Shown here: positions 35,838-43,654 of the stretch, piece after piece | Layout: each line of letters begins with the position of its first letter | Numbering within the stretch: position 1 is the first letter of the stretch | Source: Nocardioides sp. SR21 | GTDB taxonomy: Bacteria > Actinomycetota > Actinomycetes > Propionibacteriales > Nocardioidaceae | Assembly: GCF_022761125.1 (NCBI RefSeq) | Contig: NZ_JAKWJR010000006.1 | Coordinates: 310,001 to 374,000 of the forward strand | Direction: 5' to 3' | DNA length: 64,000 bases | Program-made: the position numbers and the translations under genes | The notes under the pieces: generated by a model | What the model was told of the DNA's origin: nothing | The model's database searches: none | The model's input: only the letters and a program-made list of their open reading frames with translations

Positions 35838-38381
35838 CTAGCCGATGCGGAAGCGCGAGTCGTTGACGTCGAAGAAGTAGTTGTCGACCGCGGAGATCCG
35901 CAGCCACGCCTTCCGGCTGCGGACGTCGGGGAACGTCACCTTCGCCTCGCCGTCGTTCGCGGTGTGGTCGACCAGCACGTGCTCCCAGGTGCGCCCGTTG
36001 TCGGTCGACAGCGTGATCTGGACCTGGCGGGCGAGCTTGCGGGTGCCGTTGACCTGCCAGCGGATGATCCGCGCGGAGCCCGCGTCGACGCGCGGCCTGT
36101 CGCCCGCGAGCGAGCTCACGAGGAACGGGCCGGCGCGGCGGTCGAGCCGCAGCGTCACGTCGTCGTGGCCGACGCCGCCGCCGAGCGGCGCACCGTCGCG
36201 AGCCGTCAGCCGGAAGTGCATCGCGGGGCGCTTCGAGCCCGCGGTGCCGACGTACCCCGGGATCGGGAGGAACTCCGAGTAGCAGTTCAGCACCCGCAGC
36301 TTCACGGGCTTGTACTTGTTCGGGTTCGGCGACGCGGGCGGAACCTCCGGGCACCGGCCGGTGGCGGCGTTAGTGGTCCCGGCCAGGATCTGGAACATGT
36401 CCGGGAACGTCCGCGAGCCGTTCGGGCCGGCGTGGTTCTGGCCGGGCGACGGGATCTGGCCGGCCGCCTCGTCGCTGACGTCGGCGTACCGTCCGAACAC
36501 GCGGAAGAGCGGGCCGGAGAAGCGCTTGTTCGTGACCAGCGTCGTGCCGTTGCGGTCACCGGTGTCGGTCTGCTCCCAGAGGTAGCTGACGGCGTCGCCG
36601 TCCTCGTCGGTCGCAGACCCGGTCAGCGTGAACGGCGTGCGCATCGGCAACGTCCGCGCGGGCGGCGCGGTGACGACCGGCGCGTGGTTGTCGGTCGGGT
36701 TGACCAGTGAGCCGCCGTTGCCGGCGGGCCCGCCCTGCGACGCCTCGCCGACCGCGGCGCTGACGCCCGGCGACGAGCTCGTGACCACGAGCGGGGCCAC
36801 GTCGATCTTGTCGCCGGCGAAGACGACCGAGAAGCCGGTGTTGTCCGGGGTCATCGCCGGCTGGGGGAAGGTGTCCTTCGGGTCGAAGCCCCAGCCGCGG
36901 ATCCGCACGTCCTGGCCGGTGACCTGCTCCACGGCGGCCTCGAGCCCGGCCGCGTCGTAGTCCACCCCCCTGGTCACGGTGACCGGCTCGGCGCCGTCGT
37001 ACCCGATCAGGACCGACTCGCCGTCGGCGTCGAAGCCGCTCAGCGACACCGTCTGCACCTCGACCTGCGCCACCGGCACGCCGCTGGCGTACGCCGAGAC
37101 CTCGGCGATGGTGTGCCCCGAGAAGTACGGGTCGGTGTGCGGCTGCAGGTCGTCGTGCGCGCAGATGCCGGCGTACGCCATCACCGACGAGCCGGAGCCC
37201 GGCTCGACCGACGAGGAGCGGTTGCGGTTGCCGCCGAAGCAGCTGCCCTGGTTGCCGTCGAACGTGTGGTTGCCGCCGAACTGGTGGCCGAGCTCGTGGG
37301 CGACGTAGTCGACCGCGAAGAAGTCGCCCTGCGGCTCCGGCAGGCCGGTGCACCCCATCGCCTTGGAGCGGCCGCCGACGACGCCGAGGCCGGCGATGCC
37401 GCCACCGTTGTCACCGAGGACGACGTGGCCGACGTCGTACGCCGACGCCCCGACGAGCTGCCCGAGCACGGTGCCGGCGCGGACCAGGGTGCCGGGCCAG
37501 CACACGTCGAGATCGCCCGGGAACCGCTTGGTGGCGAGGTCGAAGCAGGCGTGCGCTCCGCAGGGGCCGTTCTTGCCGGTCGCCTTCGCGTCGGTGTCGA
37601 GGTTGAGCAGGTCGGTGCCCTCGATGAGCTGGAGGTTGATCGCCAGGTCGTCGTTGTAGATCTGGTTGACCCGGTTGATCAGCGTCACCTTCTCGGCGGT
37701 CACGTTGGAGGTGCCGAAGTACTCGGCGTACTGCGGGTCCGAGAGGAGCGCCAGCCGGTAGACGCGCTGCTCGACGCTCTCGCCGGCGGCGGCGCGGGCA
37801 CGCGGAGCCGTGCGCGCGGACGCGGCCTTCATCGCGGCCGGCAGCTCACGCTCGGCAAGCTCCTCCTCGGGCCGCGGCAGGCTGCTGCCGGCGTAGCTGA
37901 GGTGGACGCTGGTGCCGCGCACGTCGTACGCCGGGTCGACGTACCAGGCCGTCCCGGCGCCGGCGTCGCGCACGGACGCGTGGAAGCCCATCGGCGTCAG
38001 GTCGAGCGCGATCGTGCTGCCCGGGTTGTCGAGCGAGCGACCGGAGAACGTGCGGATCTCGGGGTGCGCCGCGGCCAGGCCCGGCGCCATCACCTGCGTC
38101 TGCTCGACGGCGAACCGCTCGGTGCCACCGTCCGGCGTCGGCACCTCGAGGACGGTCGAGTCGTCCGCGAGCTCGGCGCGCAGCTCGGCGACGTCGACCC
38201 GTACGGCGGTGTAGGACTCCGGGTCGACGCGCACCTGGGCGCCGGACACCCGGAAGTCGGAGAGCGCGCGGTAGAGCTGGTCGTCGTCGGACGCACCGGC
38301 CGACGAGAACGCGAGCGGCAGCGACGCGACCGCGAAGGTGACGACCGCACAGGCGGCCAGGATCCGTGGGGAACGCGGCAT
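35838..38381 (-). CDS. Secreted metzincin (reprolysin-like M12B) protease with C-terminal accessory domains
   Basis: 847 aa. Signal peptide about 1-31; a propeptide-like region to ~210; a zinc protease domain with HELGHQFGGNHTF (HExxHxxGxxH, about 348-360) and a Met-turn in SSVMAYAGIC; then beta-sandwich domains (cadherin/PKD-like around TLTGSATDEDGDAVSYLWEQ). Residues after ~560 include repeats of unknown role. It is likely an extracellular protease that is activated by removal of the propeptide. ATG 38381 has TAGAGT six bases upstream (leaderless type). The 98 bases to the next gene hold no supportable gene. Confidence 0.88.
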   Translation of the reverse strand: MPRSPRILAACAVVTFAVASLPLAFSSAGASDDDQLYRALSDFRVSGAQVRVDPESYTAVRVDVAELRAELADDSTVLEVPTPDGGTERFAVEQTQVMAPGLAAAHPEIRTFSGRSLDNPGSTIALDLTPMGFHASVRDAGAGTAWYVDPAYDVRGTSVHLSYAGSSLPRPEEELAERELPAAMKAASARTAPRARAAAGESVEQRVYRLALLSDPQYAEYFGTSNVTAEKVTLINRVNQIYNDDLAINLQLIEGTDLLNLDTDAKATGKNGPCGAHACFDLATKRFPGDLDVCWPGTLVRAGTVLGQLVGASAYDVGHVVLGDNGGGIAGLGVVGGRSKAMGCTGLPEPQGDFFAVDYVAHELGHQFGGNHTFDGNQGSCFGGNRNRSSSVEPGSGSSVMAYAGICAHDDLQPHTDPYFSGHTIAEVSAYASGVPVAQVEVQTVSLSGFDADGESVLIGYDGAEPVTVTRGVDYDAAGLEAAVEQVTGQDVRIRGWGFDPKDTFPQPAMTPDNTGFSVVFAGDKIDVAPLVVTSSSPGVSAAVGEASQGGPAGNGGSLVNPTDNHAPVVTAPPARTLPMRTPFTLTGSATDEDGDAVSYLWEQTDTGDRNGTTLVTNKRFSGPLFRVFGRYADVSDEAAGQIPSPGQNHAGPNGSRTFPDMFQILAGTTNAATGRCPEVPPASPNPNKYKPVKLRVLNCYSEFLPIPGYVGTAGSKRPAMHFRLTARDGAPLGGGVGHDDVTLRLDRRAGPFLVSSLAGDRPRVDAGSARIIRWQVNGTRKLARQVQITLSTDNGRTWEHVLVDHTANDGEAKVTFPDVRSRKAWLRISAVDNYFFDVNDSRFRIG

Positions 38382-38390
38382 GCCCGAACT

Positions 38391-39002
38391 CTAGGACGAA
38401 GCGGCTGACTCCGAGCCGGGACTCACCAACCACCGGGCGAGGAGAGTTCCCTCGGCCTCGATCAGCGTGTGCAGGTCCAGGGGGACATCGATTGGAGGAC
38501 CGCTGGTGATCCGGAGGTGGTCGCCGCCGATCAGCCGCGGGACCGTCGTCGAGCACAGCTCGTCGACCACCCCGGCGGCGAGCAGGTCGCGCAGCAGCGA
38601 CGGACCGCCCTCGCAGAGGATGTTCGTCCATCCGCGCTCGACCAGGGAGGCCTTGAACGCGACGGGGTCGCCCAGCGGCTCGACCGACACGGAGCCCGGC
38701 GGCGCGTCCCGCAGCCCCTCGGGCGCGGTGTCCTGGCGACTCACCACGACGAGCGGCCGGACGGCCGGCCCGTACCCCTCGATCCGTGCCGTGCCGGCTC
38801 CGACGACGATCACGTCGCACTGCGCCCGGAGCAGGTGGAACACCTGCTTGTCGACCGCGTTGTTGATCGAGCCGCTCTTGCCGGAGTCGCCGGTGGCGGC
38901 GCCGTCGACCGTGCTGATCATGTTGACGCGCAGCCACGGCCGACGCGGTACGGCGTACAGCTCGTCGAGGTCGTCGGTGCGCGGTCCGACGAGGACCCTC
39001 AC
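38391..39002 (-). CDS. Pyrimidine reductase-family protein (RibD C-terminal domain)
   Basis: 203 aa, dihydrofolate reductase-like fold of the RibD_C family. RVNMISTVDGAATGDSGKSG (about 27-46), VIVVGAGTARIEGYGP, ILCEGGPSLLRDLLAAGVVDE are typical of riboflavin pyrimidine reductase. No deaminase domain is attached. It may reduce the riboflavin pathway intermediate or a related pyrimidine. GTG 39002 overlaps the upstream stop by 4 bases (GTGA). Last gene of the gpgS-folP operon. Confidence 0.87.
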   Translation of the reverse strand: MRVLVGPRTDDLDELYAVPRRPWLRVNMISTVDGAATGDSGKSGSINNAVDKQVFHLLRAQCDVIVVGAGTARIEGYGPAVRPLVVVSRQDTAPEGLRDAPPGSVSVEPLGDPVAFKASLVERGWTNILCEGGPSLLRDLLAAGVVDELCSTTVPRLIGGDHLRITSGPPIDVPLDLHTLIEAEGTLLARWLVSPGSESAASS

Positions 39003-39478
39003 CACTCCCACCTCATCACCCAGTACTGCACGCCGAACGGGTCGGCGTCGTAGTCGACCTGCGCCGGGCCCAGGTCGCCGAGCTCGCGCATCCTCGTGAT
39101 GCCCTCGACGCTCGCCCACAGCTCGTGCGCCAGCGCGGCGTCCACGTCGGGGCGGCCCGCGCGCAGGGAGGCGCCGAGCGTCGCGTCGAAGGCGTGCGCG
39201 CGCTCGTCGAGGTGCCCGGGCGCCTTCTCGGAGCGCTTGGCCGAGCCGTTGCCGACCACGAGGTACGCCGAACCGGGGGTCGAGCCTGTCGAGACCCCGG
39301 TAGCCGACAGGAGCGCACTCCCCACCCGCTGGCCCTGCGCATCGGCGACGACCACGACGTCGTGACCCAGCCACGCGACCGCGTCGAGGCAGGACGCGCG
39401 CAGCTCCGCGACCGGGTCCTCGAGGCCGGCGTACTCGGGCAGCAGCGCGAAGACGCCCGGGACCAGCACCGCCTTCAC
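38999..39478 (-). CDS. Uncharacterised protein, possibly extradiol dioxygenase-like
   Basis: 159 aa. The N-terminus (AVLVPGVFALLPEYAGLEDP) resembles the class III extradiol dioxygenase (LigB)-like proteins of actinobacteria, but the usual metal histidines are not evident, so the assignment is weak. GTG 39478 overlaps the folP stop by 4 bases and its own stop overlaps the next gene by 4 bases. A dispersed repeat copy lies inside the frame (39273-39300) and adds a Ser-Thr-Gly-Ser-Thr-Pro-Gly stretch at about residue 60. Confidence 0.6.
   Translation of the reverse strand: MKAVLVPGVFALLPEYAGLEDPVAELRASCLDAVAWLGHDVVVVADAQGQRVGSALLSATGVSTGSTPGSAYLVVGNGSAKRSEKAPGHLDERAHAFDATLGASLRAGRPDVDAALAHELWASVEGITRMRELGDLGPAQVDYDADPFGVQYWVMRWEW
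39273..39300. repeat. Dispersed TCGAG-type repeat inside a coding region
   Basis: CCGGGGGTCGAGCCTGTCGA followed by GACCCCGG, the reverse complement of the GGTCTCGACAGGCTCGACC element common in this group. It is read in frame within the 159-aa protein gene and encodes part of GVSTGSTPGS, a likely loop. Confidence 0.65.
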
Positions 39479-40338
39479 TGGATCCCCCGGATGGCGCGGT
39501 GGGGCGGGCGCCGCCCGGCGATGGCGTTCACCATGTCCACGGTCTGACGGGTCTCGACCACCTCGTGCACGCGGTAGATCCGCGCGCCGGCCAGCGCGCA
39601 GACCGAGGTCGCCGCGAGCGTGCCGGTGAGCCGCTCGCCGACCGGGAGGTCCAGGGTCTCGCCGACGAAGTCCTTGTTGGAGAGCGACACGAGCACGGGG
39701 TACCCGGTCGCGACCATCTCACCCAGCCGGCGGGTGACCTCCAGCGAGTGGAAGGTGTTCTTGCCGAAGTCGTGCGCCGGGTCGATCACCACCGACTCGG
39801 GCGAGACACCGGCAGCGACCGCGCGCTCGGCGTACGCGACGGTGTCGCGGACGGCGGCGGCGACCACGTCGTCGTAGTCGATGCGGTACGGCCGGGTCCG
39901 CGGCGTCACCCCGCCGGTGTGCGTGCAGATGATCGCGGCACCGCCCTCGGCGGCGGCGTCGACGAGCTCGGGGTCGGCGCCACCCCAGGCGTCGTTGAGG
40001 ACGTCGGCGCCTGCCGCACACACGGCGCGGCCGACCTCGGCGCGCCAGGTGTCGACGGAGATGACCAGGCCCGGGAAGGCCTCGCGCACGCGGGCGACGA
40101 AGTCGACGACGCGCGACTTCTCCTCGGCGGCGTCGATCTCGACGCCGGGTGCGGCCTTGATGCCGCCGATGTCGACGATCTCCGCACCCTGCTCGACGAC
40201 CAGCGCCACCCGCTCGAACGCGCGGTCCTCCGCCCAGGTCGCGCCCCGGTCGTAGAAGGAGTCCGGCGTGCGGTTGACGATCGCCATCATCAGCGTCGCG
40301 TCGTCGGCGAACGCGTGCCGGCCCAGTCGCAGCGTCAT
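39475..40338 (-). CDS. folP2: Dihydropteroate synthase-like protein (FolP2 type)
   Basis: 287 aa, DHPS TIM barrel. Motifs: MMAIVNRTPDSFYDRGATWA (about 14-33), GAEIVDIGGIKAAPG, VISVDTWRAEVG, LNDAWGGADP, CTHTGG and VIDPAHDFGKNTFHSLEVTRR. The loop NRTPDSFYD differs from the classical NxTPDSFSDGG and GIKAAPG differs from GGxSTRPG, as in mycobacterial FolP2, which sits beside gpgS and is reported not to replace FolP1. So a folate role is doubtful. ATG 40338 overlaps the gpgS stop by 4 bases. Confidence 0.85.
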   Translation of the reverse strand: MTLRLGRHAFADDATLMMAIVNRTPDSFYDRGATWAEDRAFERVALVVEQGAEIVDIGGIKAAPGVEIDAAEEKSRVVDFVARVREAFPGLVISVDTWRAEVGRAVCAAGADVLNDAWGGADPELVDAAAEGGAAIICTHTGGVTPRTRPYRIDYDDVVAAAVRDTVAYAERAVAAGVSPESVVIDPAHDFGKNTFHSLEVTRRLGEMVATGYPVLVSLSNKDFVGETLDLPVGERLTGTLAATSVCALAGARIYRVHEVVETRQTVDMVNAIAGRRPPHRAIRGIQ

Positions 40339-41177
40339 CGCAGTCCCACCGCCGGCGGTCGCTCGGCGACCTCGGGGCCGGCGCCGACCCGGGCCAGGGC
40401 CGCGGCCATGATCTGGGTGGCCATGCCGCTCAGGTCGCGCAGCGACTGGTGCCGGTGGGCGCGGGTGCCCAGGTCCACCTGGGCGATCGCGTCGATACCG
40501 CGCGTGCGCTCCGTGTCGACCAGCGCGGCCAGCTCGACGGCGTACCCGTGCGGCACGCTGAGCCGCTCGAACAGCGAACGGCGTACCGCCCACTCGCCCG
40601 CCAGCGGCTGGTAGAGCCCACCGAGCTCCGGGAACAGCAGCGCGATCAGCGGTCGCGCTACCAGCTCGGTGACCCGGCCGCCCTCGAACGGCACGGCGCC
40701 GGCGCCGCTGCCCATCGGCCGCTCGTAGAAGCCCTTCACCAGGTCGACCTCCGGCCGGGTGAGGAGCGGGCCGAGCAGGCCGGGCACGAAGTGCGTGTCC
40801 CAGTCGAGCAGGTCGGCGTCCATGAACACGAGCACGTCGCCGCGGGTGACGAACTGCGACTTCCACATCGCCTCGCCCTTGCCCGGCTCGGTGCCGAGGT
40901 CGGGACGGATCTCCGCGGAGCGGTGCACGACCGCACCGGCGTCGGTGGCCACGTCGTACGTGTCGTCGGTGGAGTCTGAGTCGATCACGACGATCTCGTC
41001 GAGCAGCGCGACCGTGTCGACCAGCGCCTCACGCACCCGGGAGACGACGTCTCCGACGGTCGCGGCCTCGTTGCGGGCCGGCACCACGAGGCTGACGGTG
41101 CGGTCCGCCTTGGCGGCCAGGAGGTCCGTCAGCGTCCACTCGTCCCAGTGATGGGTGTTGCACTCGGACCAGCCCAC
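40335..41177 (-). CDS. gpgS: Glucosyl-3-phosphoglycerate synthase
   Basis: 280 aa GT81 glycosyltransferase making glucosyl-3-phosphoglycerate, the first step to methylglucose lipopolysaccharides or glucosylglycerate. Motifs: SLVVPARNEAATVGDVV, VVIDSDSTDDTYDVA, metal-binding MDADLLDWDTHFV, VDLVKGFYERP and VDLGTRAHRHQSLRDLSGMA. GTG 41177 has TACCCT seven bases upstream; an earlier in-frame GTG 41225 lies beyond the promoter and inside the operator-like palindrome. First gene of a coupled four-gene operon. Confidence 0.94.
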   Translation of the reverse strand: MGWSECNTHHWDEWTLTDLLAAKADRTVSLVVPARNEAATVGDVVSRVREALVDTVALLDEIVVIDSDSTDDTYDVATDAGAVVHRSAEIRPDLGTEPGKGEAMWKSQFVTRGDVLVFMDADLLDWDTHFVPGLLGPLLTRPEVDLVKGFYERPMGSGAGAVPFEGGRVTELVARPLIALLFPELGGLYQPLAGEWAVRRSLFERLSVPHGYAVELAALVDTERTRGIDAIAQVDLGTRAHRHQSLRDLSGMATQIMAAALARVGAGPEVAERPPAVGLR

Positions 41178-41213
41178 GTCGGCGAGGGTAGCGATAAATG
41201 GGTGATTTCCCGT

Positions 41214-41232
41214 CGGATGGGTCACCCATCCG
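41214..41232. promoter_or_regulatory. 19-bp palindrome, probable TetR operator
   Basis: CGGATGGGT-C-ACCCATCCG: perfect 9-base arms around one base. It sits at the -35 position of the TetR gene (start 41257) and about 25 bases upstream of the gpgS -10. A weaker AAATGGGTGATTT dyad is next to it. Placement suggests TetR autorepression and possible control of gpgS. Confidence 0.65.
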
Positions 41233-41256
41233 GCCCCTTGTGAGGTTCAATCAGCC

Positions 41257-41874
41257 ATGTCCACATCGCAGGGGGAGCCACGGCGGGGACGCGGGAGGCC
41301 GCGCACCCCCGGGGCGGAGGAGCGCATCATCGATGCCGCGCTCGAGGAGTACGGCGAGCACGGCTGGGCCGGATTCACGATGGACGGGGTGGCCCGCCGC
41401 GCGGGAGTCGGCAAGTCCACGGTCTACCTGCGCTGGCAGGACAAGGACTCGCTGCTGACCGAGGCGGTCAGCACGCGGAGCGGCACGCTCGGGGCGGTCG
41501 ACACCGGTTCGCTGCGCGGCGACCTGACCCGGCTCGCCGAGAACCTGTTCCGCCAGTTCCGCGACGCGGCCGGCTGGGCGTCGCTGCGGATCACGTTCGA
41601 CGCCGCCGGCGCGCACGAGCGGCTGGGCCGGTTCACGGAGGCGGTCGCCGACGTCCAGGTCGACGCTGTCGGCCGCATGGTGCAGCGGGCCGTCGACCGG
41701 GGCGAGGTCCCCGAGAACACCCGTCCCGACTGGATCACGGCGTGCGTCTACGGCGCGGCCACCATGGAGACGCTCGGCTCCCGGCTCGAGGGCCGCGAGC
41801 TCAGCGACGAGGACATCGCGGAGCGCTCGGCGGCGATCGTCGAGCTCGTGCTCGACGGCGCGCTGGGGCGCTAG
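41257..41874 (+). CDS. TetR-family transcriptional regulator
   Basis: 205 aa. N-terminal helix-turn-helix: ERIIDAALEEYGEHGWAGFT, MDGVARRAGVGKSTVYLRWQ (about 43-62). The C-terminal ligand domain matches the TetR_C_16/33 type (WASLRITFDAAGAHERLGRF). The effector is unknown. ATG 41257 with TTCAAT five bases upstream. The palindrome upstream is its likely operator. Its TAG stop shares CTAG with the convergent amidase stop. Confidence 0.9.
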   Translation: MSTSQGEPRRGRGRPRTPGAEERIIDAALEEYGEHGWAGFTMDGVARRAGVGKSTVYLRWQDKDSLLTEAVSTRSGTLGAVDTGSLRGDLTRLAENLFRQFRDAAGWASLRITFDAAGAHERLGRFTEAVADVQVDAVGRMVQRAVDRGEVPENTRPDWITACVYGAATMETLGSRLEGRELSDEDIAERSAAIVELVLDGALGR

Positions 41875-42629
41875 TCGAGGAACCGGCGTACGGCGCGGGT
41901 GAGCGCGGTCGCGTAGGCGCGCTGCCCCGACGCGCGGGTCATCCGTCGCGCGTCGCCGGCGTTGCGCATGTTGCCCGCCTCGAGCATCACCGTCGGGATG
42001 TTCGAGAGGTTGAGCGTGCCGAGGTCGGACCGGAAGTCCAGGCCGTCACCGCCGGCGATGTAGTTGGCGACCGAGAAGCCCCGCGCTCGCAGCTCCCGCC
42101 GGGTGTCGAGCGCGAGCCGCTTCGAGGAGCGGTAGATGTCGTGCGTCCACGGCCGCCGGTCCGTCGGCGCGATCACGTGGAACCCGTGCGCGCCCGCGGT
42201 GTACGACCCGTCGCCGTGCACGCTGATCTTCGCGTCGGCGCGCTGCTTGTTGCCACGCCGGCCGCGCTCGTCGATGCACGGGCCCCAGCGGTCCTGGCGG
42301 TTGGTGGTCCGCGTCATCACGACGCGCGCGCCGAGCCGCTCGAGACGGGTCCGCAGCCGCTCGGCCACCTTCCAGGCGAACGTCGCCTCGGGGTAGCCGC
42401 CGTTGGTCGCGGTGCCCGTCGTGTTGCAGGGCTTGTCGAACCCGCCGGCCGGGACCGGCCGGTTGATCTGGCGCGGGTAGTGGTGGTTCCCCAGCTGGTG
42501 ACCGGGGTCGATCACGACGACGCGGCCCGCCAGCGGCCTCGCGGTGGTCGAGGAAGGCGCGCTGGCGCCCGTCTCGAGACCACCGACGCTCAGCAGGAGG
42601 GACAGGACCATGCCGACCAGGCCGGACAT
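41871..42629 (-). CDS. N-acetylmuramoyl-L-alanine amidase
   Basis: 252 aa, Amidase_3 family. N-terminal hydrophobic signal (MSGLVGMVLSLLLSVGG), then the zinc hydrolase domain: His in VVVIDPGHQLGNHH (about 44-57), Glu in YPEATFAWKVAERL, His in KISVHGDGS, and the catalytic Glu in TVMLEAGNMRN. It should cleave the stem peptide from muramic acid. ATG 42629 overlaps the galE stop by one base (TGATG). A dispersed repeat lies in the linker between signal and domain (42543-42584). Confidence 0.92.
   Translation of the reverse strand: MSGLVGMVLSLLLSVGGLETGASAPSSTTARPLAGRVVVIDPGHQLGNHHYPRQINRPVPAGGFDKPCNTTGTATNGGYPEATFAWKVAERLRTRLERLGARVVMTRTTNRQDRWGPCIDERGRRGNKQRADAKISVHGDGSYTAGAHGFHVIAPTDRRPWTHDIYRSSKRLALDTRRELRARGFSVANYIAGGDGLDFRSDLGTLNLSNIPTVMLEAGNMRNAGDARRMTRASGQRAYATALTRAVRRFLD
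42543..42584. repeat. Dispersed TCGAG-type repeat inside the amidase gene
   Basis: GGTGGTCGAG...CTCGAGACCACC with an inner GGCGC/GCGCC dyad, so it can fold as a two-part hairpin. Read in frame it encodes the linker GGLETGASAPSSTT just after the signal peptide. Insertion at a tolerant linker suggests mobility of the element. Confidence 0.65.
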
Positions 42630-43633
42630 CACTCGTAGCCCAGGATCTCCTGGCGCTTCGCGCCCCAGGCGAGGGCCGAGGCGATCGCGTCCTCGAGCGA
42701 CAGCTCGGTGCGCCAGTCGAGGAGCTCGGCCGAGCGGTCGACGTTCGCGAACGCGCCGACGGCGTCGCCCGGGCGCGGCGGCGCCTCGCGCAGCGGCACC
42801 TCCTGGCCGAAGACGTTCTCGAACGCCTTGACCAGCTCGCGCACCGTCACGCCGTCGCCGGTGCCGACGTTGATCACCGCGCTGGGCGTACCGGCTGCCG
42901 CGATCACGTCGTCGAAGCGCTCGACCGCGCGCACGTGGGCCCGCGCCAGGTCCCACACGTGGATGTAGTCGCGGATGCCCGTGCCGTCACGGGTCGGGTG
43001 CTCGGTGCCGGTGATCGTGAACGCATCCTTCTGCCCACGCGCGGCCATCACCAGCTGGCCGAGGACGTGCGACGGCTCCTTGGCGTAGATGCCCGACTCG
43101 AGGTCCGGGTCGGAGCCGATCGGGTTGAAGTAGCGCAGGATGATCGCGCGCAGGTCCGTCGCCACGGCGATGTCCTGGAGGATCTCCTCCATCATCCGCT
43201 TGGTGCGGGCGTACGGCGAGGTCGGCGCCAGGGCGTCACCCTCCGACACCTCGAACTGCTCCTTGAGCGCGTAGATCGAGGCCGACGACGAGAACAGCAC
43301 GCGGTTCTTGCCGAGGCCGTTGAGCTCGTCGAAGAGCTCCAGCGACTTCGCGACGTTGTCGCGGTAGTACTCGTACGGCTTCTCGACCGACTCCGGCACC
43401 ACGATCCGCGCGGCCATGTGGATGGTGGCGTCGAGGTCGGGGTGCTCGTCGACGATCCGGCGCACCAGCGCCCGGTCGGCGATGTCGCCCTCGTAGAAGA
43501 TCCGGTCCTTCACGAACGCGAGCGGTCCGGTCAGCAGGGAGTCGAGGACGACCGGGGTGTGCCCCGCCTCCTCGAGCGCCTTGGCCGTGGTCGAGCCGAT
43601 GTAGCCGGCACCGCCGGTCACGAGGATCTTCAT
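42629..43633 (-). CDS. galE: UDP-glucose 4-epimerase
   Basis: 334 aa extended SDR interconverting UDP-glucose and UDP-galactose. Cofactor loop ILVTGGAGYIGSTTAKALEE (about 3-22), catalytic Ser in FSSSASIYA, YxxxK in SPYARTKRM, RYFNPIGSDPD, and DYIHVWDLARAHVRAVE. ATG 43633 has GATACT six bases upstream; this -10 overlaps that of the second, divergent galE-like gene. It is coupled with the amidase gene downstream. Confidence 0.92.
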   Translation of the reverse strand: MKILVTGGAGYIGSTTAKALEEAGHTPVVLDSLLTGPLAFVKDRIFYEGDIADRALVRRIVDEHPDLDATIHMAARIVVPESVEKPYEYYRDNVAKSLELFDELNGLGKNRVLFSSSASIYALKEQFEVSEGDALAPTSPYARTKRMMEEILQDIAVATDLRAIILRYFNPIGSDPDLESGIYAKEPSHVLGQLVMAARGQKDAFTITGTEHPTRDGTGIRDYIHVWDLARAHVRAVERFDDVIAAAGTPSAVINVGTGDGVTVRELVKAFENVFGQEVPLREAPPRPGDAVGAFANVDRSAELLDWRTELSLEDAIASALAWGAKRQEILGYE

Positions 43634-43639
43634 GTCGCC

Positions 43640-43647
43640 AGTATCCT
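43640..43647. promoter_or_regulatory. Overlapping divergent -10 elements of the two galE genes
   Basis: Minus strand GATACT (43645-43640) lies six bases before ATG 43633; plus strand TATCCT (43642-43647) lies seven bases before ATG 43655. The hexamers overlap by four bases, so the two epimerase genes would compete for RNA polymerase and both give leaderless mRNA. Confidence 0.65.
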
Positions 43648-43654
43648 CCGGAGC

